Of a stretch of 64,000 nucleotides of DNA, positions 8,766-16,931 are shown one piece after another. The translations under genes were made by a program, and so were the position numbers. The stretch lies in NCBI RefSeq assembly GCF_000423925.1, contig NZ_AUIX01000016.1:1-64000 (forward strand). The letters run 5' to 3'. The DNA is from Butyrivibrio sp. VCD2006 (GTDB lineage: Bacteria > Bacillota > Clostridia > Lachnospirales > Lachnospiraceae). Under the pieces are notes generated by a model. That model was given only the letters and a program-made list of their open reading frames with translations, was not told the origin of the DNA and did no database searches. Positions within the stretch are counted from its first letter, which is position 1; every line of letters begins with the position of its first letter.

Positions 8766-8794
8766 AGTTTACTGTGTGCCTAAAAGATTGTCAA
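8766..8794 (-). promoter_or_regulatory. trp operon promoter
   Basis: On the minus strand TTGACA (8794-8789) and TAAACT (8771-8766) are separated by 17 bases, and the T-box begins just downstream, so the transcript start would be near 8759. Confidence 0.8.
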
Positions 8795-8830
8795 CAACTT
8801 TTTATAAAAATCAGGATTTTCTATGACAGG

Positions 8831-9351
8831 TTATTCATCAAGATACGCTTTGTCAAAATGCTTGCCAATTGCTTCTTCTGTTTTGTATGATGCCTCATTA
8901 GTATATTTCTATCTCAATTGATTGTAAAATCTGTTGTAACTTCTAATATATTTTCACTATTGTTCAATATAGTCACGAGCCTTTCATTCAAATCCGGATT
9001 GTTATCTCTATAGTCAACCTCCCCAAATTCACATCTGACAGGGAAAGCAAGTCGTTCTTCCTCAATGCATAATTCCGCATGTACATTTTCTTTATTCAAA
9101 CTTGCATCAAGCCTTATCCACTTATTTTTAATGAATACAAAATTTAATGCATGGATAATATATCCTTCACTATCATCATTGTCTACACCTTTCAACAACT
9201 GATAGCTTATTCCCGCTAGTATTCCGTTTGCTCTTAATAGTGCAACTAAAAGGCATGATTTTTCCAACAAATGCCTGTTTTATACTCCAACTCTTCACTA
9301 GCCTTCTGAGAAACTATAGTTAATTGAATATCCCAGAAATACGGAATGCCC
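8831..9351 (-). pseudogene. Transglutaminase-like protein, frameshifted remnant
   Basis: Two frames together read as one transglutaminase-like core. From about 9351 one frame gives IPYFWDI...SEELEYKTGICW, where GIC would hold the catalytic Cys. Near 9258 the sense shifts by one base into EKSCLLVALLRANGILAG, then IIHALNFVFIKNKWIRLDAS with the His and Asp of the triad, ending at 8914. Neither frame alone has the whole triad. Below the stop, 8908-8831 still encodes a sensible 25-residue tail (EASYKTEEAIGKHFDKAYLDE) cut off by an in-frame TAG. The N-terminus is also missing, since the upstream gene ends at 9353. Judged dead or decaying. Confidence 0.7.
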
Positions 9352-9352
9352 T

Positions 9353-10294
9353 CTATTCATCTTTCTGATAATGAATAAGCGTTTGTATACCCTGATAACC
9401 AATTCTCTTATAGAATTCACTTCCACCACCTGTCATTTGCTGTGCACCGAGGGGACGAAGTAGCTCATCATGCCTTGATAGCGCTGCGGCAGCTAACCCT
9501 TTGCGCTGGTGCCCGGGTACCGTGCAAAGTGGCTCCATATATGCAAGATGATTTTCAGGAACCCACCACATACCTGAGAAGCAGACGTACTCCTCATTTT
9601 CATCAGCAATAATAACGTTATATTCATATGTTGAATGCGGTGATGGAGCTATGGTAGCTCCAAGCACGTTCTGGTAAAGCTCGTGCGGACTAGCTCCACC
9701 ATTTTTCGTAGGCTTCTCCCAATCCACAAATGGTCCAAGTTCCTTACTGTTAAAGCCCTCCCACAGGCACCTTGCAACCTTAAGTGGATCAGCCTTTACA
9801 GGATCAACAAAGTGATAGCCCTCTGGTAGCGAAAAGCTAAGCTTACCCTTACTAAAGTCAAAAACACATGTGACTTCTTCATAAACTGGCTTATACCCGC
9901 GCTTTAAAACTTCTTCTATAAGAGCCTTTTGTCCAGAGAGTAACAGCATTTCCTGAGACTCAGAAAACTTCGGAAATGCGCTCCTTGCATACTCAATCAT
10001 ATCTCCTGCCAAAGCTTCGTATCCAGGTCTTAGTACATAGTTAATACCTGTAACCGAATCTTCATAGTAAACAAATGCCACTGGCGTATCACCATCAAGC
10101 CAGATTCGGTTTAATCTCAAATAATCCCAATCTGTCCATGGAGAAGTCACAGCATACTCAAAAAAAGGTGCAGCATTTCCATTTGTCCTCTCGTGGTTAT
10201 ATACATCTGTCATCAGCTTCCAGACAAGATTTATATCTGTCAGAACCTGAAACTGCTTTGTAGTTATATGGTTATCTGTCCTTGTTTCGCTCAT
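9353..10294 (-). CDS. GNAT family N-acetyltransferase
   Basis: Predicted cytoplasmic acetyl-CoA-dependent acyltransferase of unknown substrate. It has 313 residues, about twice a single GNAT fold. The C-terminal part shows the acetyl-CoA loop (CTVPGHQRKGLAAAALSRH, near 265-285) and a terminal GGGSEFYKRIGYQ, typical of motifs A and B. The N-terminal half (VYNHERTNGNAAPFFEY...) may be a degenerate second GNAT domain. Start chosen at ATG 10294 (MSETRTDN) behind GAGGAGA; an upstream TTG lacks a site. It ends two bases before the transglutaminase remnant. Resistance to an antibiotic cannot be claimed from sequence. Confidence 0.8.
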   Translation of the reverse strand: MSETRTDNHITTKQFQVLTDINLVWKLMTDVYNHERTNGNAAPFFEYAVTSPWTDWDYLRLNRIWLDGDTPVAFVYYEDSVTGINYVLRPGYEALAGDMIEYARSAFPKFSESQEMLLLSGQKALIEEVLKRGYKPVYEEVTCVFDFSKGKLSFSLPEGYHFVDPVKADPLKVARCLWEGFNSKELGPFVDWEKPTKNGGASPHELYQNVLGATIAPSPHSTYEYNVIIADENEEYVCFSGMWWVPENHLAYMEPLCTVPGHQRKGLAAAALSRHDELLRPLGAQQMTGGGSEFYKRIGYQGIQTLIHYQKDE

Positions 10295-10380
10295 TTTTTC
10301 ATATCTCCTCAATTTCTGTTATTCCTGTACTACGAAAATTGTCGATCAAACAAGCTTACGGCATACCGGTTCAAAAAAAA

Positions 10381-10587
10381 TTATTGATAATACACATCCG
10401 AGATAGGACATCTATTCGTATATCCCGATTTCATCTCGTGAATAATAACTGTATTTGGCTCTTCTATAAATACTGCCTCGTCATATTGTTTTTCTCTGGC
10501 ATATTCAATATCATCCTCATTCTCTTCCGATTTGGCAACGACTACTAGACTTTTCGCTTTTTTTAGATCTATGACAAGTAGATTTTC
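10381..10587 (-). pseudogene. Unidentified gene fragment lacking a start
   Basis: An open frame of 68 codons reads LVVVAKSEENEDDIEYA, then YDEAVFIEEPNTVIIHEMKSG and ends CPISDVYYQ. The composition is protein-like, but there is no ATG, GTG or TTG before the middle of the frame, and its 5' part overlaps the degenerate AT-rich repeats. Probably the 3' end of a gene whose front was lost. I do not recognise the family. Confidence 0.35.
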
Positions 10588-10725
10588 TTATCAGTTCATC
10601 ATCAAATTAAGTCTATATCACTTGCCTTTTCCCCATATTTTGATCTTTGACAAGTAATTTTACACATTAGGTTCTATAAAGTCTACTAGATTTTCCCCCT
10701 TCTTCTGCCCTTTGTCCAGTAATAT
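10535..10725. repeat. Degenerate tandem repeats (CTAGACTTTT / AAGTAGATTTT type)
   Basis: About six related blocks recur every 31-44 bases: ACTAGACTTTTC, CAAGTAGATTTTC, ACTTGCCTTTTC, CAAGTAATTTT, ACTAGATTTTCC and CCAGTAATAT. The spacers contain GATCT or GATCTTTGA. The first two blocks with their spacer recur almost unchanged at 22544-22592. No coding sense on the plus strand. Confidence 0.6.
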
Positions 10726-10731
10726 ACCTCA

Positions 10732-10776
10732 ATAAAAACAGAGCCAGGTAAATTTCACTGATTTCACCTGGCTCTG
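10732..10776 (-). terminator. Terminator of the GH31/ABC operon
   Basis: CAGAGCCAGGT (10739-10749) pairs with ACCTGGCTCTG (10766-10776), 11 bp with no mismatch. On the minus strand a T-run (10738-10734) follows. It lies 41 bases behind the stop of the alpha-xylosidase gene. Confidence 0.9.
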
Positions 10777-10817
10777 CACAGATTAGGTAAGTATAAAATA
10801 CAGTTCACTTCTTCTAC

Positions 10818-13064
10818 TTATCCCATGATTACTTTCACATCCTGCTCCGGATCAAGCAGCTCACACTCCACCTGAATATCTCCATTCATAGTAACTGTTA
10901 TCTCGCCGCCTTGTCGCACAGCACTTACCCTTACCTTTTTCTTGCCTGTGATATCAGGAATAAAGGTCTCTGCACTATCCCCATCCTCGAAATGAGAAAG
11001 ATAAAGCGTTGTGCCCTCAAGGTAATCATAATCCGGCTTTTCATCGCAGCTACCCATAGCGAGAATTGAAGCAGGGCGAACCATAAGCGGAAGTCCGAAG
11101 TAGTCAAACTTCTGGTGAATCCATCTGTTTCCATCCACCACTTCCCTGCTTATAAGATTTATCCATTTTCCCTTTGGCAGATAGTAATCAACCTCTCCGC
11201 TCTCCTTGAAAATCGGTGCAACGAGGAGGCTATCGCCAAGCATATACTGTCTGTCACAGGTCTCGGCACCCTTATCTCCCGGGAATCCCAATACCATTGG
11301 ACGAAGTACAGGTCTTCCCTCCTCATGTGAGCGCACAGCCTGAGCGTATAGGTAAGGCATGAGCTTGCATTTTAATTTTGTAAAATGAGCCACCACATCG
11401 CAGGCCTCATCATCGAAGAGCCATGGTACACGATATGATGATGAACCGTGAAGTCTGCTGTGCGTGCTAAGTAGTCCGAAGGCACACCACCTCTTATAAA
11501 TGTCTGCCGGCGCAGTCTGCTCAAAGCCGCTTATATCATGACTCCAGAAGCCAAAGCCGCAGCATGAAAGTGACAGGCCGCCCCTAAGTGTCTCTGCCAT
11601 TGAAGGATAAGTTGCTGAGCAGTCGCCACCCCAATGAGCGGGGAACTGCTGTCCACCTGCTGTTGCTGATCTTGCAAAAAGGACAGCCTCACCCTCTCCG
11701 CGCTTTTCCTTAAGAAGCTCAAACACGCACCTGTTGTAAAGGAAAGTGTAATAGTTATGCATTTTCACAGGGTCTGAGCCATCAAAATACATAATATCTT
11801 TCACAGGAATTCTCTCGCCAAAGTCTGTCTTGAAGCAGTCAACTCCCATATCAAGAAGGACTTCCAGCTTACTCCTATACCACTTGCAGGCATCGGGATT
11901 TGTGAAATCTACAATGCCCATTCCGGGCTGCCAGAGATCTGTCTGCCACACACTTCCATCAATTTTTGTAATGAGATAGCCTTCCTCCTTCGCCTCCGCA
12001 AAGAGCTCTGAAAGCTGCGAAATATAAGGATTTATCCATACACAGATTTTCAGTCCCTTCTTGTGATATCGCTCGATCATCCCCCTTGGATCTGCAAAGG
12101 TCTTTTTATCCCATTCGAAATTGCACCACTTGAACATATCCATCCAGTAGCAATCAAAATGGAAAACATGAAGGGGAATATTCCTCTGCGCCATCCCATC
12201 AATAAAGTGGCTTGTGGTCTCTTCATCATAATTCGTTGTAAAGGATGTGGTAAGCCAAAGTCCAAAGGACCACGCCGGAGGAAGGGCAGGCTTTCCTGTA
12301 AGATCGGTGTATCTCTCCACAGCCTTCATTGGATCAGCGCCTGAGATAACATAATATCCCAGCCTCTCACCTTCACATGAAAACTGCACTCTCTCGACCT
12401 TCTCACTGGCAATTTCAAAGGAGACATCACCTTCATTATCAACGAGCACGCCGTAGCCCTTATTGGATAAGTAAAATGGAATGTTTTTATATGTGATCTC
12501 GCTGGCTGTTCCGCCGTCCTCATTCCACATATCTACACCCTGACCGTTCTTCACAAAGGGTGTAAAGCGCTCGCCAAGACCATAGATGTATTCATCGATA
12601 TCAAGAGCAAGCTGCTCCACCATATAGCACTTACCTGTATCTCTGTTTGCCATATGAGCCATGTTCCTATAGCCTGTGTCTGTGAGTTTTTTATCACCAT
12701 GGAAAAAGCTGATATTCCACTCATGCTTTGAGATTACAGCCTTGAGATTACCCGCTTTGTAAATAAGCTCATCCTCGTTCTCTGTGATATCAATATTTCT
12801 CTCGCCTTCATTTACATGAATGTATGGTCCTTTATCCACCTCGCCGTCAAAATGAACGAGTTCCACCTTGATGACATCATCCATGGGACTTGATAATCTC
12901 ACGGTGAGAACTCCGATGTTCAGAGCAGCACCTCTGCCAAAAATATGTGTGCTTGGCGCATATATCTCCAGAGTTTTATCGATTATTCTGTGGCTGTGAT
13001 ATTCCACCGCATACATAGGGGTGATCTCGTCTCTCATAAGCCAGTATCCGTTAGTAAATTTCAT
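10818..13064 (-). CDS. GH31 alpha-xylosidase (YicI type)
   Basis: Predicted cytoplasmic retaining glycosidase that removes alpha-xylosyl residues, for example from isoprimeverose or xyloglucan oligosaccharides. The 748-residue length and order (N-terminal beta-sandwich, barrel from about 260, C-terminal beta domains) match YicI. Nucleophile Asp414 is in KTDFGERIP and the acid/base Asp481 in HWGGDC; the FGERIP context is characteristic of YicI alpha-xylosidases rather than alpha-glucosidases. There is no signal peptide. AGGAGG precedes the ATG. Last gene of the ABC sugar operon, 16 bases behind a second GH31. Substrate is inferred from family, not shown. Confidence 0.87.
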   Translation of the reverse strand: MKFTNGYWLMRDEITPMYAVEYHSHRIIDKTLEIYAPSTHIFGRGAALNIGVLTVRLSSPMDDVIKVELVHFDGEVDKGPYIHVNEGERNIDITENEDELIYKAGNLKAVISKHEWNISFFHGDKKLTDTGYRNMAHMANRDTGKCYMVEQLALDIDEYIYGLGERFTPFVKNGQGVDMWNEDGGTASEITYKNIPFYLSNKGYGVLVDNEGDVSFEIASEKVERVQFSCEGERLGYYVISGADPMKAVERYTDLTGKPALPPAWSFGLWLTTSFTTNYDEETTSHFIDGMAQRNIPLHVFHFDCYWMDMFKWCNFEWDKKTFADPRGMIERYHKKGLKICVWINPYISQLSELFAEAKEEGYLITKIDGSVWQTDLWQPGMGIVDFTNPDACKWYRSKLEVLLDMGVDCFKTDFGERIPVKDIMYFDGSDPVKMHNYYTFLYNRCVFELLKEKRGEGEAVLFARSATAGGQQFPAHWGGDCSATYPSMAETLRGGLSLSCCGFGFWSHDISGFEQTAPADIYKRWCAFGLLSTHSRLHGSSSYRVPWLFDDEACDVVAHFTKLKCKLMPYLYAQAVRSHEEGRPVLRPMVLGFPGDKGAETCDRQYMLGDSLLVAPIFKESGEVDYYLPKGKWINLISREVVDGNRWIHQKFDYFGLPLMVRPASILAMGSCDEKPDYDYLEGTTLYLSHFEDGDSAETFIPDITGKKKVRVSAVRQGGEITVTMNGDIQVECELLDPEQDVKVIMG

Positions 13065-13080
13065 AAGTCCTCCTGCGTCT

Positions 13081-15075
13081 TTATACGCCTACATCTCTGC
13101 CTGCCTTTATAAATACAGGGATGTCCGAAAGTGTTGTCTTACAGTCAAAGGTTGTATTTCCATCAAGGATTTCTCCGGTTTCAAGGCATCTCCAGGGACC
13201 CTCCGGCAGATAGACCTTTCTACTCTCCGTATGCTCATAGAGAACCGGGCATACAAGCACGTCAGGTCCGAACATGTACTCATCCTCTATTTCCCATGCC
13301 TTTTCATCCTCAGGAAAATCGTAGAACAGGGGCCTCATAACAGGTGTCCCTTTCTCATGGGCGTCCTTCATAAGGCTTCTGATATAGGGTCTCATCTTTT
13401 CTCTTATGCCAATATATTTCTTGCAGATTTCCTCGATTTTCTTACCATATGACCATATCTCATTCTCAGCGCCGCTGATGCACTTTCCGCCGCCGTGATC
13501 ACTAAGAGGTTCCTTGAAGGGTTCTCTGTAACCGTGAAGTCTGAATACAGGACAGAAGGCTCCAAAGGCAAACCATCTTGCAAAGCATTCCTTAAAGGCT
13601 TCATCGTTAATATTTCCGCCGTGGAATCCACCGATGTCAGTTGTCCACCAGGGTATTCCCGCTATGCCCATGTTAAGACCTGCAGCAAGCTGGTTACGAA
13701 GTGCTCTGAAGGATGAATCGATATCTCCTGACCATACAAGTGCACCATATTTTTGTGAGCCTGCCCAGGCACATCTAAGAAGATTTACAATATTCTCCTG
13801 ACCCTCAGCGGTCATTCCCTCGTAAGCCATTTTTGCGTACTCTCTCGGATAAATATTACCGATTTCCATATCTGCTCCGAGATGGTATCTGAAATTGAAA
13901 AATCTGTAGCCCGTATATTCAGGCTCAGCCTCATCGAGCCAGAAAATGTTTATGCCCTTTTCATAATAATTCTTCTTCATTTTATCCCACACAAATGCTC
14001 TGGTATCGGGATTTGTCACATCGATAAAACAAGCGTTGCCAAGCTGTCCTATGCGCTTGCCATATTCTGATCTTACAAGTAGTCCAAGCTCCTCCATCTC
14101 TTTGTAGTTTTCGCTACTCTCTTCAACTGTGGGCCATATGGATACCATAAGCTTCATGCCATAGGAGGAGAGCTCTTTCACCATTGCTTCGGGATCAGGC
14201 CAGTACTCGTTATCGAATTTCCAATCGCCCTGATTAGGCCAGTGAAAATAATCGACTACAATGACATCCACATGAATGCCCATCTCATGATATTTTCTTG
14301 CTACCTCCAGAATCTCATCCTGAGTCTGGTATCGCAATTTACACTGCCAAAAGCCCATGCCATACTCAGGCATCATGGGAACCTTGCCCACAACATTTGC
14401 ATAGGACTCCTCAATCTCCGCGGGTGTGTCCCCGGCAGTTATCCAGTAATCAATCTGAGCTGCTGATTCTGCTGTCCATTCAGTTACATTTTTTCCGAAG
14501 GTTACGCTTCCTATGGCAGGATTATTCCATAGAAATCCGTAATTTTTATTAGATATATAAAAAGGAACGCTTGCCTGTGAATTCCTGTGAGCAAGCTCTA
14601 TTATGCAGCCCTTCAGGTCAAGATACGGTTGCTGATATTGTCCCATTCCATATATCTTTTCGCCCTGCGAAGCCTCAAATCTTAGTGTTGTTTTGAAGTT
14701 ACTTGTGCCCATAACGGGCTCGTACATTCTTGGGTCTATTTCCAAGGCACTGTTAAACTCACCAACGATATTTTCGCGGAATCTGTTCCTGTCATACTCC
14801 TCTAAAAGCAGCTCGCCTTTATCATTGAAAAACTTGAGCTTCCCGGTAGGCAAAATTTCACAGGTGATCTTACCGTTTGTGATAGTACCGCTGTCTTCAC
14901 TTATTTTTACTATTCCCTTTGCGCCCCTATTATCATCAAGAGCCGCATAGTCTTCTTTCAAAAAGCCTGCTCTACAGGTCGCTCTTACTCTTAGGGCATT
15001 CTCTCCCCAGGCTTCAATTTGCAGATACTCCCCGTCACTTCTCCGAAGTAGCATTCCATCCTTTTCTCTTATCAT
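13081..15075 (-). CDS. GH31 family glycosidase, second type
   Basis: Predicted intracellular alpha-glycosidase, 664 residues from the chosen start. Nucleophile Asp381 lies in IFWLDEAEPEY and the acid/base Asp451 in VWSGDIDSS. The WLDEAEPE context differs from the FGERIP of the neighbouring enzyme, so the two are not a recent duplication and should differ in substrate or linkage. Enzymes with this context include xyloglucan alpha-xylosidases and related activities. Start set at ATG 15075 with TGGAGG eight bases upstream; a longer TTG start at 15090 would overlap that site. Lies between the permease and the YicI-type gene. Confidence 0.85.
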   Translation of the reverse strand: MIREKDGMLLRRSDGEYLQIEAWGENALRVRATCRAGFLKEDYAALDDNRGAKGIVKISEDSGTITNGKITCEILPTGKLKFFNDKGELLLEEYDRNRFRENIVGEFNSALEIDPRMYEPVMGTSNFKTTLRFEASQGEKIYGMGQYQQPYLDLKGCIIELAHRNSQASVPFYISNKNYGFLWNNPAIGSVTFGKNVTEWTAESAAQIDYWITAGDTPAEIEESYANVVGKVPMMPEYGMGFWQCKLRYQTQDEILEVARKYHEMGIHVDVIVVDYFHWPNQGDWKFDNEYWPDPEAMVKELSSYGMKLMVSIWPTVEESSENYKEMEELGLLVRSEYGKRIGQLGNACFIDVTNPDTRAFVWDKMKKNYYEKGINIFWLDEAEPEYTGYRFFNFRYHLGADMEIGNIYPREYAKMAYEGMTAEGQENIVNLLRCAWAGSQKYGALVWSGDIDSSFRALRNQLAAGLNMGIAGIPWWTTDIGGFHGGNINDEAFKECFARWFAFGAFCPVFRLHGYREPFKEPLSDHGGGKCISGAENEIWSYGKKIEEICKKYIGIREKMRPYIRSLMKDAHEKGTPVMRPLFYDFPEDEKAWEIEDEYMFGPDVLVCPVLYEHTESRKVYLPEGPWRCLETGEILDGNTTFDCKTTLSDIPVFIKAGRDVGV

Positions 15076-15094
15076 TATGTCATCCTCCAAAAGG

Positions 15095-15961
15095 TCATTC
15101 CTTTACTGCACCTGCCGTAAGTCCTCCAACTATCTGCTTTTGCAGAAATACGAATACAAGAACAACTGGCAGAACCAAAATCGCACCATAGGCCATGATA
15201 CAATTCCATTTCGTTCCGTATTTGCTTATGAATTTATAGATGTTTGCAGTCAGCGGTCTCATCTCGGGCTTAACGTTGAAGGTCATGGAATATGCCAGAT
15301 CATTCCATCCGTTAAGGAAAGAGATTACCGTAACCGTTACGATTCCTGTGCGTATTGCAGGAATCATTATGTAGAAAAATGATTTTATTACGCCGCAGCC
15401 ATCAATTCTGGCAGCCTCATCAAGAGATACCGGTACAGCCTTAAAATACGGGCGAAGAGTCACCACAATAAACGGCACAGAAGCAGATGAAATAGCAAGA
15501 GCCGGAGCAAAATATGTGCCCAGAAGATGGAGCCTGCTGAAGGTCAGATACATAGGTGTCAGCATCAGCGATGCCGGAAGCATCTGTGTTACAAGGAATA
15601 TCAGAAGGAAAACCTTTCCTCCCTTTACTTTGTATCTGCCGATTCCATAGGCTGTCGGAATTCCGAAGAGCATTGACAGAAGCATTGAAAGCAGCGCAAT
15701 CAGGGTACTGTTTCTAAGGGACTGCAGGAAGTCTCTGTCAGAAAAATTTACTATCCAGGGCTGCAATGAAAAATTGTGGGGATAGTAGGTAAGCGTCTTT
15801 CCAAAGATCTCTGAATCCGATTTTAATGACATGGTTATAAGCCAGTACAGCGGGAACAAAAACACTACGGCAATAATTATTGCCAGTATGCTGTACACTA
15901 TATTCTTCTTTCCGGTGGGAGTCTTCAGATATTCAATAAAAGGGTTACTCTTTTTATTCAT
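15095..15961 (-). CDS. Carbohydrate ABC transporter permease (MalG/UgpE type)
   Basis: Inner-membrane subunit of a CUT1 sugar importer, about 289 residues with six hydrophobic segments. The ATPase-coupling EAA loop is visible as DEAARIDGCGVIKSFFYIMIP. Start chosen at MNKKSNPF, nine bases behind GGGAGG; an upstream ATG at 15970 overlaps the ribosome site and the end of the previous permease gene. Partner of the upstream permease and lipoprotein. No ATPase gene is present in the cluster, so a shared MsmK-like ATPase elsewhere is expected. Confidence 0.92.
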   Translation of the reverse strand: MNKKSNPFIEYLKTPTGKKNIVYSILAIIIAVVFLFPLYWLITMSLKSDSEIFGKTLTYYPHNFSLQPWIVNFSDRDFLQSLRNSTLIALLSMLLSMLFGIPTAYGIGRYKVKGGKVFLLIFLVTQMLPASLMLTPMYLTFSRLHLLGTYFAPALAISSASVPFIVVTLRPYFKAVPVSLDEAARIDGCGVIKSFFYIMIPAIRTGIVTVTVISFLNGWNDLAYSMTFNVKPEMRPLTANIYKFISKYGTKWNCIMAYGAILVLPVVLVFVFLQKQIVGGLTAGAVKE

Positions 15962-15962
15962 C

Positions 15963-16856
15963 CTAATCATCCTCCCTTGTGATAAGCTTCAGGTAAAACA
16001 ATCCGACTACAAACAGGCACACGAACAGAACAAGCGCCGCCGCCGAACCCTGCGAAAATTCATATTTTGTAAAGGACAGATTGTAGGCATAGGTTCCAAG
16101 CACATCCGTGCTGTTTAAGGGTCCTCCGCTTGTCATGATAAACATGAGGTCGAAAGCCTTGAAGGTGTAGATAAATCCAAGCATCAAAACCGCAAGGATC
16201 GATGATTTCATAAGAGGTAGTGTGATGTACCAAAACCTCTGGAATGGCCTTGCGCCATCAACCGAAGCACTGTCCAAAATGTCCTGAGAAATGTTTGTAA
16301 GACCTGCCGTAAGAAGCAGCATGTTAAAGGGTATTCCAACCCAGCAGTTAACCGCAATGACCGCTCCCAGAGCAGTTTTCGAGCTTACAAGCCATTCTAC
16401 GGGAGATGATACAAGACCTATTTTCAAAAGAAGGTCGTTTATAACACCTTCGGATACGCCGAACATGTTCTTTCCAAGCATAGCAGTAACGGACATGGGC
16501 ATCATGTATCCAACAAGCACAAGGCCTCTTATAGGGCCTGCAATCCTGAAGTCCTTTGAAAAGAGAATTGCAAATAAAAAGCCCAGGGAAAACTGCACAA
16601 TGAGGCATGCTATTGTGAAGATAAAGGTGTTTTTAAAAACCAGTAAAAATGTGGGATCCTTAAACAGATTGGAGTAGTTCTGCATTCCGATAAATGCAGA
16701 GGTACCCTTTGCAAAGTTTTTTACATTTGTATTTTTAAGGCTGAGAATTACGTTGTAGACAAGCGGATAGCCAAGGATCACCAGTATATATATGACACCG
16801 GGCAATATGAAGGCATAGCCCTCAAGTGCCTGTTGTCTTTGTCTTTTGTTTTTCAT
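15963..16856 (-). CDS. Carbohydrate ABC transporter permease (MalF/UgpA type)
   Basis: Second membrane subunit of the CUT1 importer, 297 residues from MKNKRQRQQALEGY, with about six membrane segments and the EAA-like loop DSASVDGARPFQRFWYITLP. ATG 16856 has AAAGGAG eight bases away; a longer frame from 16907 begins inside an intergenic hairpin and is rejected. It nearly abuts the next permease gene, so the two are co-translated. Confidence 0.92.
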   Translation of the reverse strand: MKNKRQRQQALEGYAFILPGVIYILVILGYPLVYNVILSLKNTNVKNFAKGTSAFIGMQNYSNLFKDPTFLLVFKNTFIFTIACLIVQFSLGFLFAILFSKDFRIAGPIRGLVLVGYMMPMSVTAMLGKNMFGVSEGVINDLLLKIGLVSSPVEWLVSSKTALGAVIAVNCWVGIPFNMLLLTAGLTNISQDILDSASVDGARPFQRFWYITLPLMKSSILAVLMLGFIYTFKAFDLMFIMTSGGPLNSTDVLGTYAYNLSFTKYEFSQGSAAALVLFVCLFVVGLFYLKLITREDD

Positions 16857-16878
16857 GCATGTGGCTCCTTTTTCAGAA

Positions 16879-16904
16879 ACAGCCAGACGAAACCGCCTGG
16901 CTGT
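16879..16904 (-). promoter_or_regulatory. Intergenic stem-loop behind the sugar-binding-protein gene
   Basis: ACAGCCAG-CG pairs with CG-CTGGCTGT around a GTTT loop on the minus strand, with a short TTTCTG after it. Hairpins here commonly protect the upstream solute-binding-protein mRNA or partly terminate, giving more binding protein than permease. It could be a weak terminator, since the T-run is short. Confidence 0.6.
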
Positions 16905-16931
16905 CACATTTACATTACTATCTGGTCCTGA

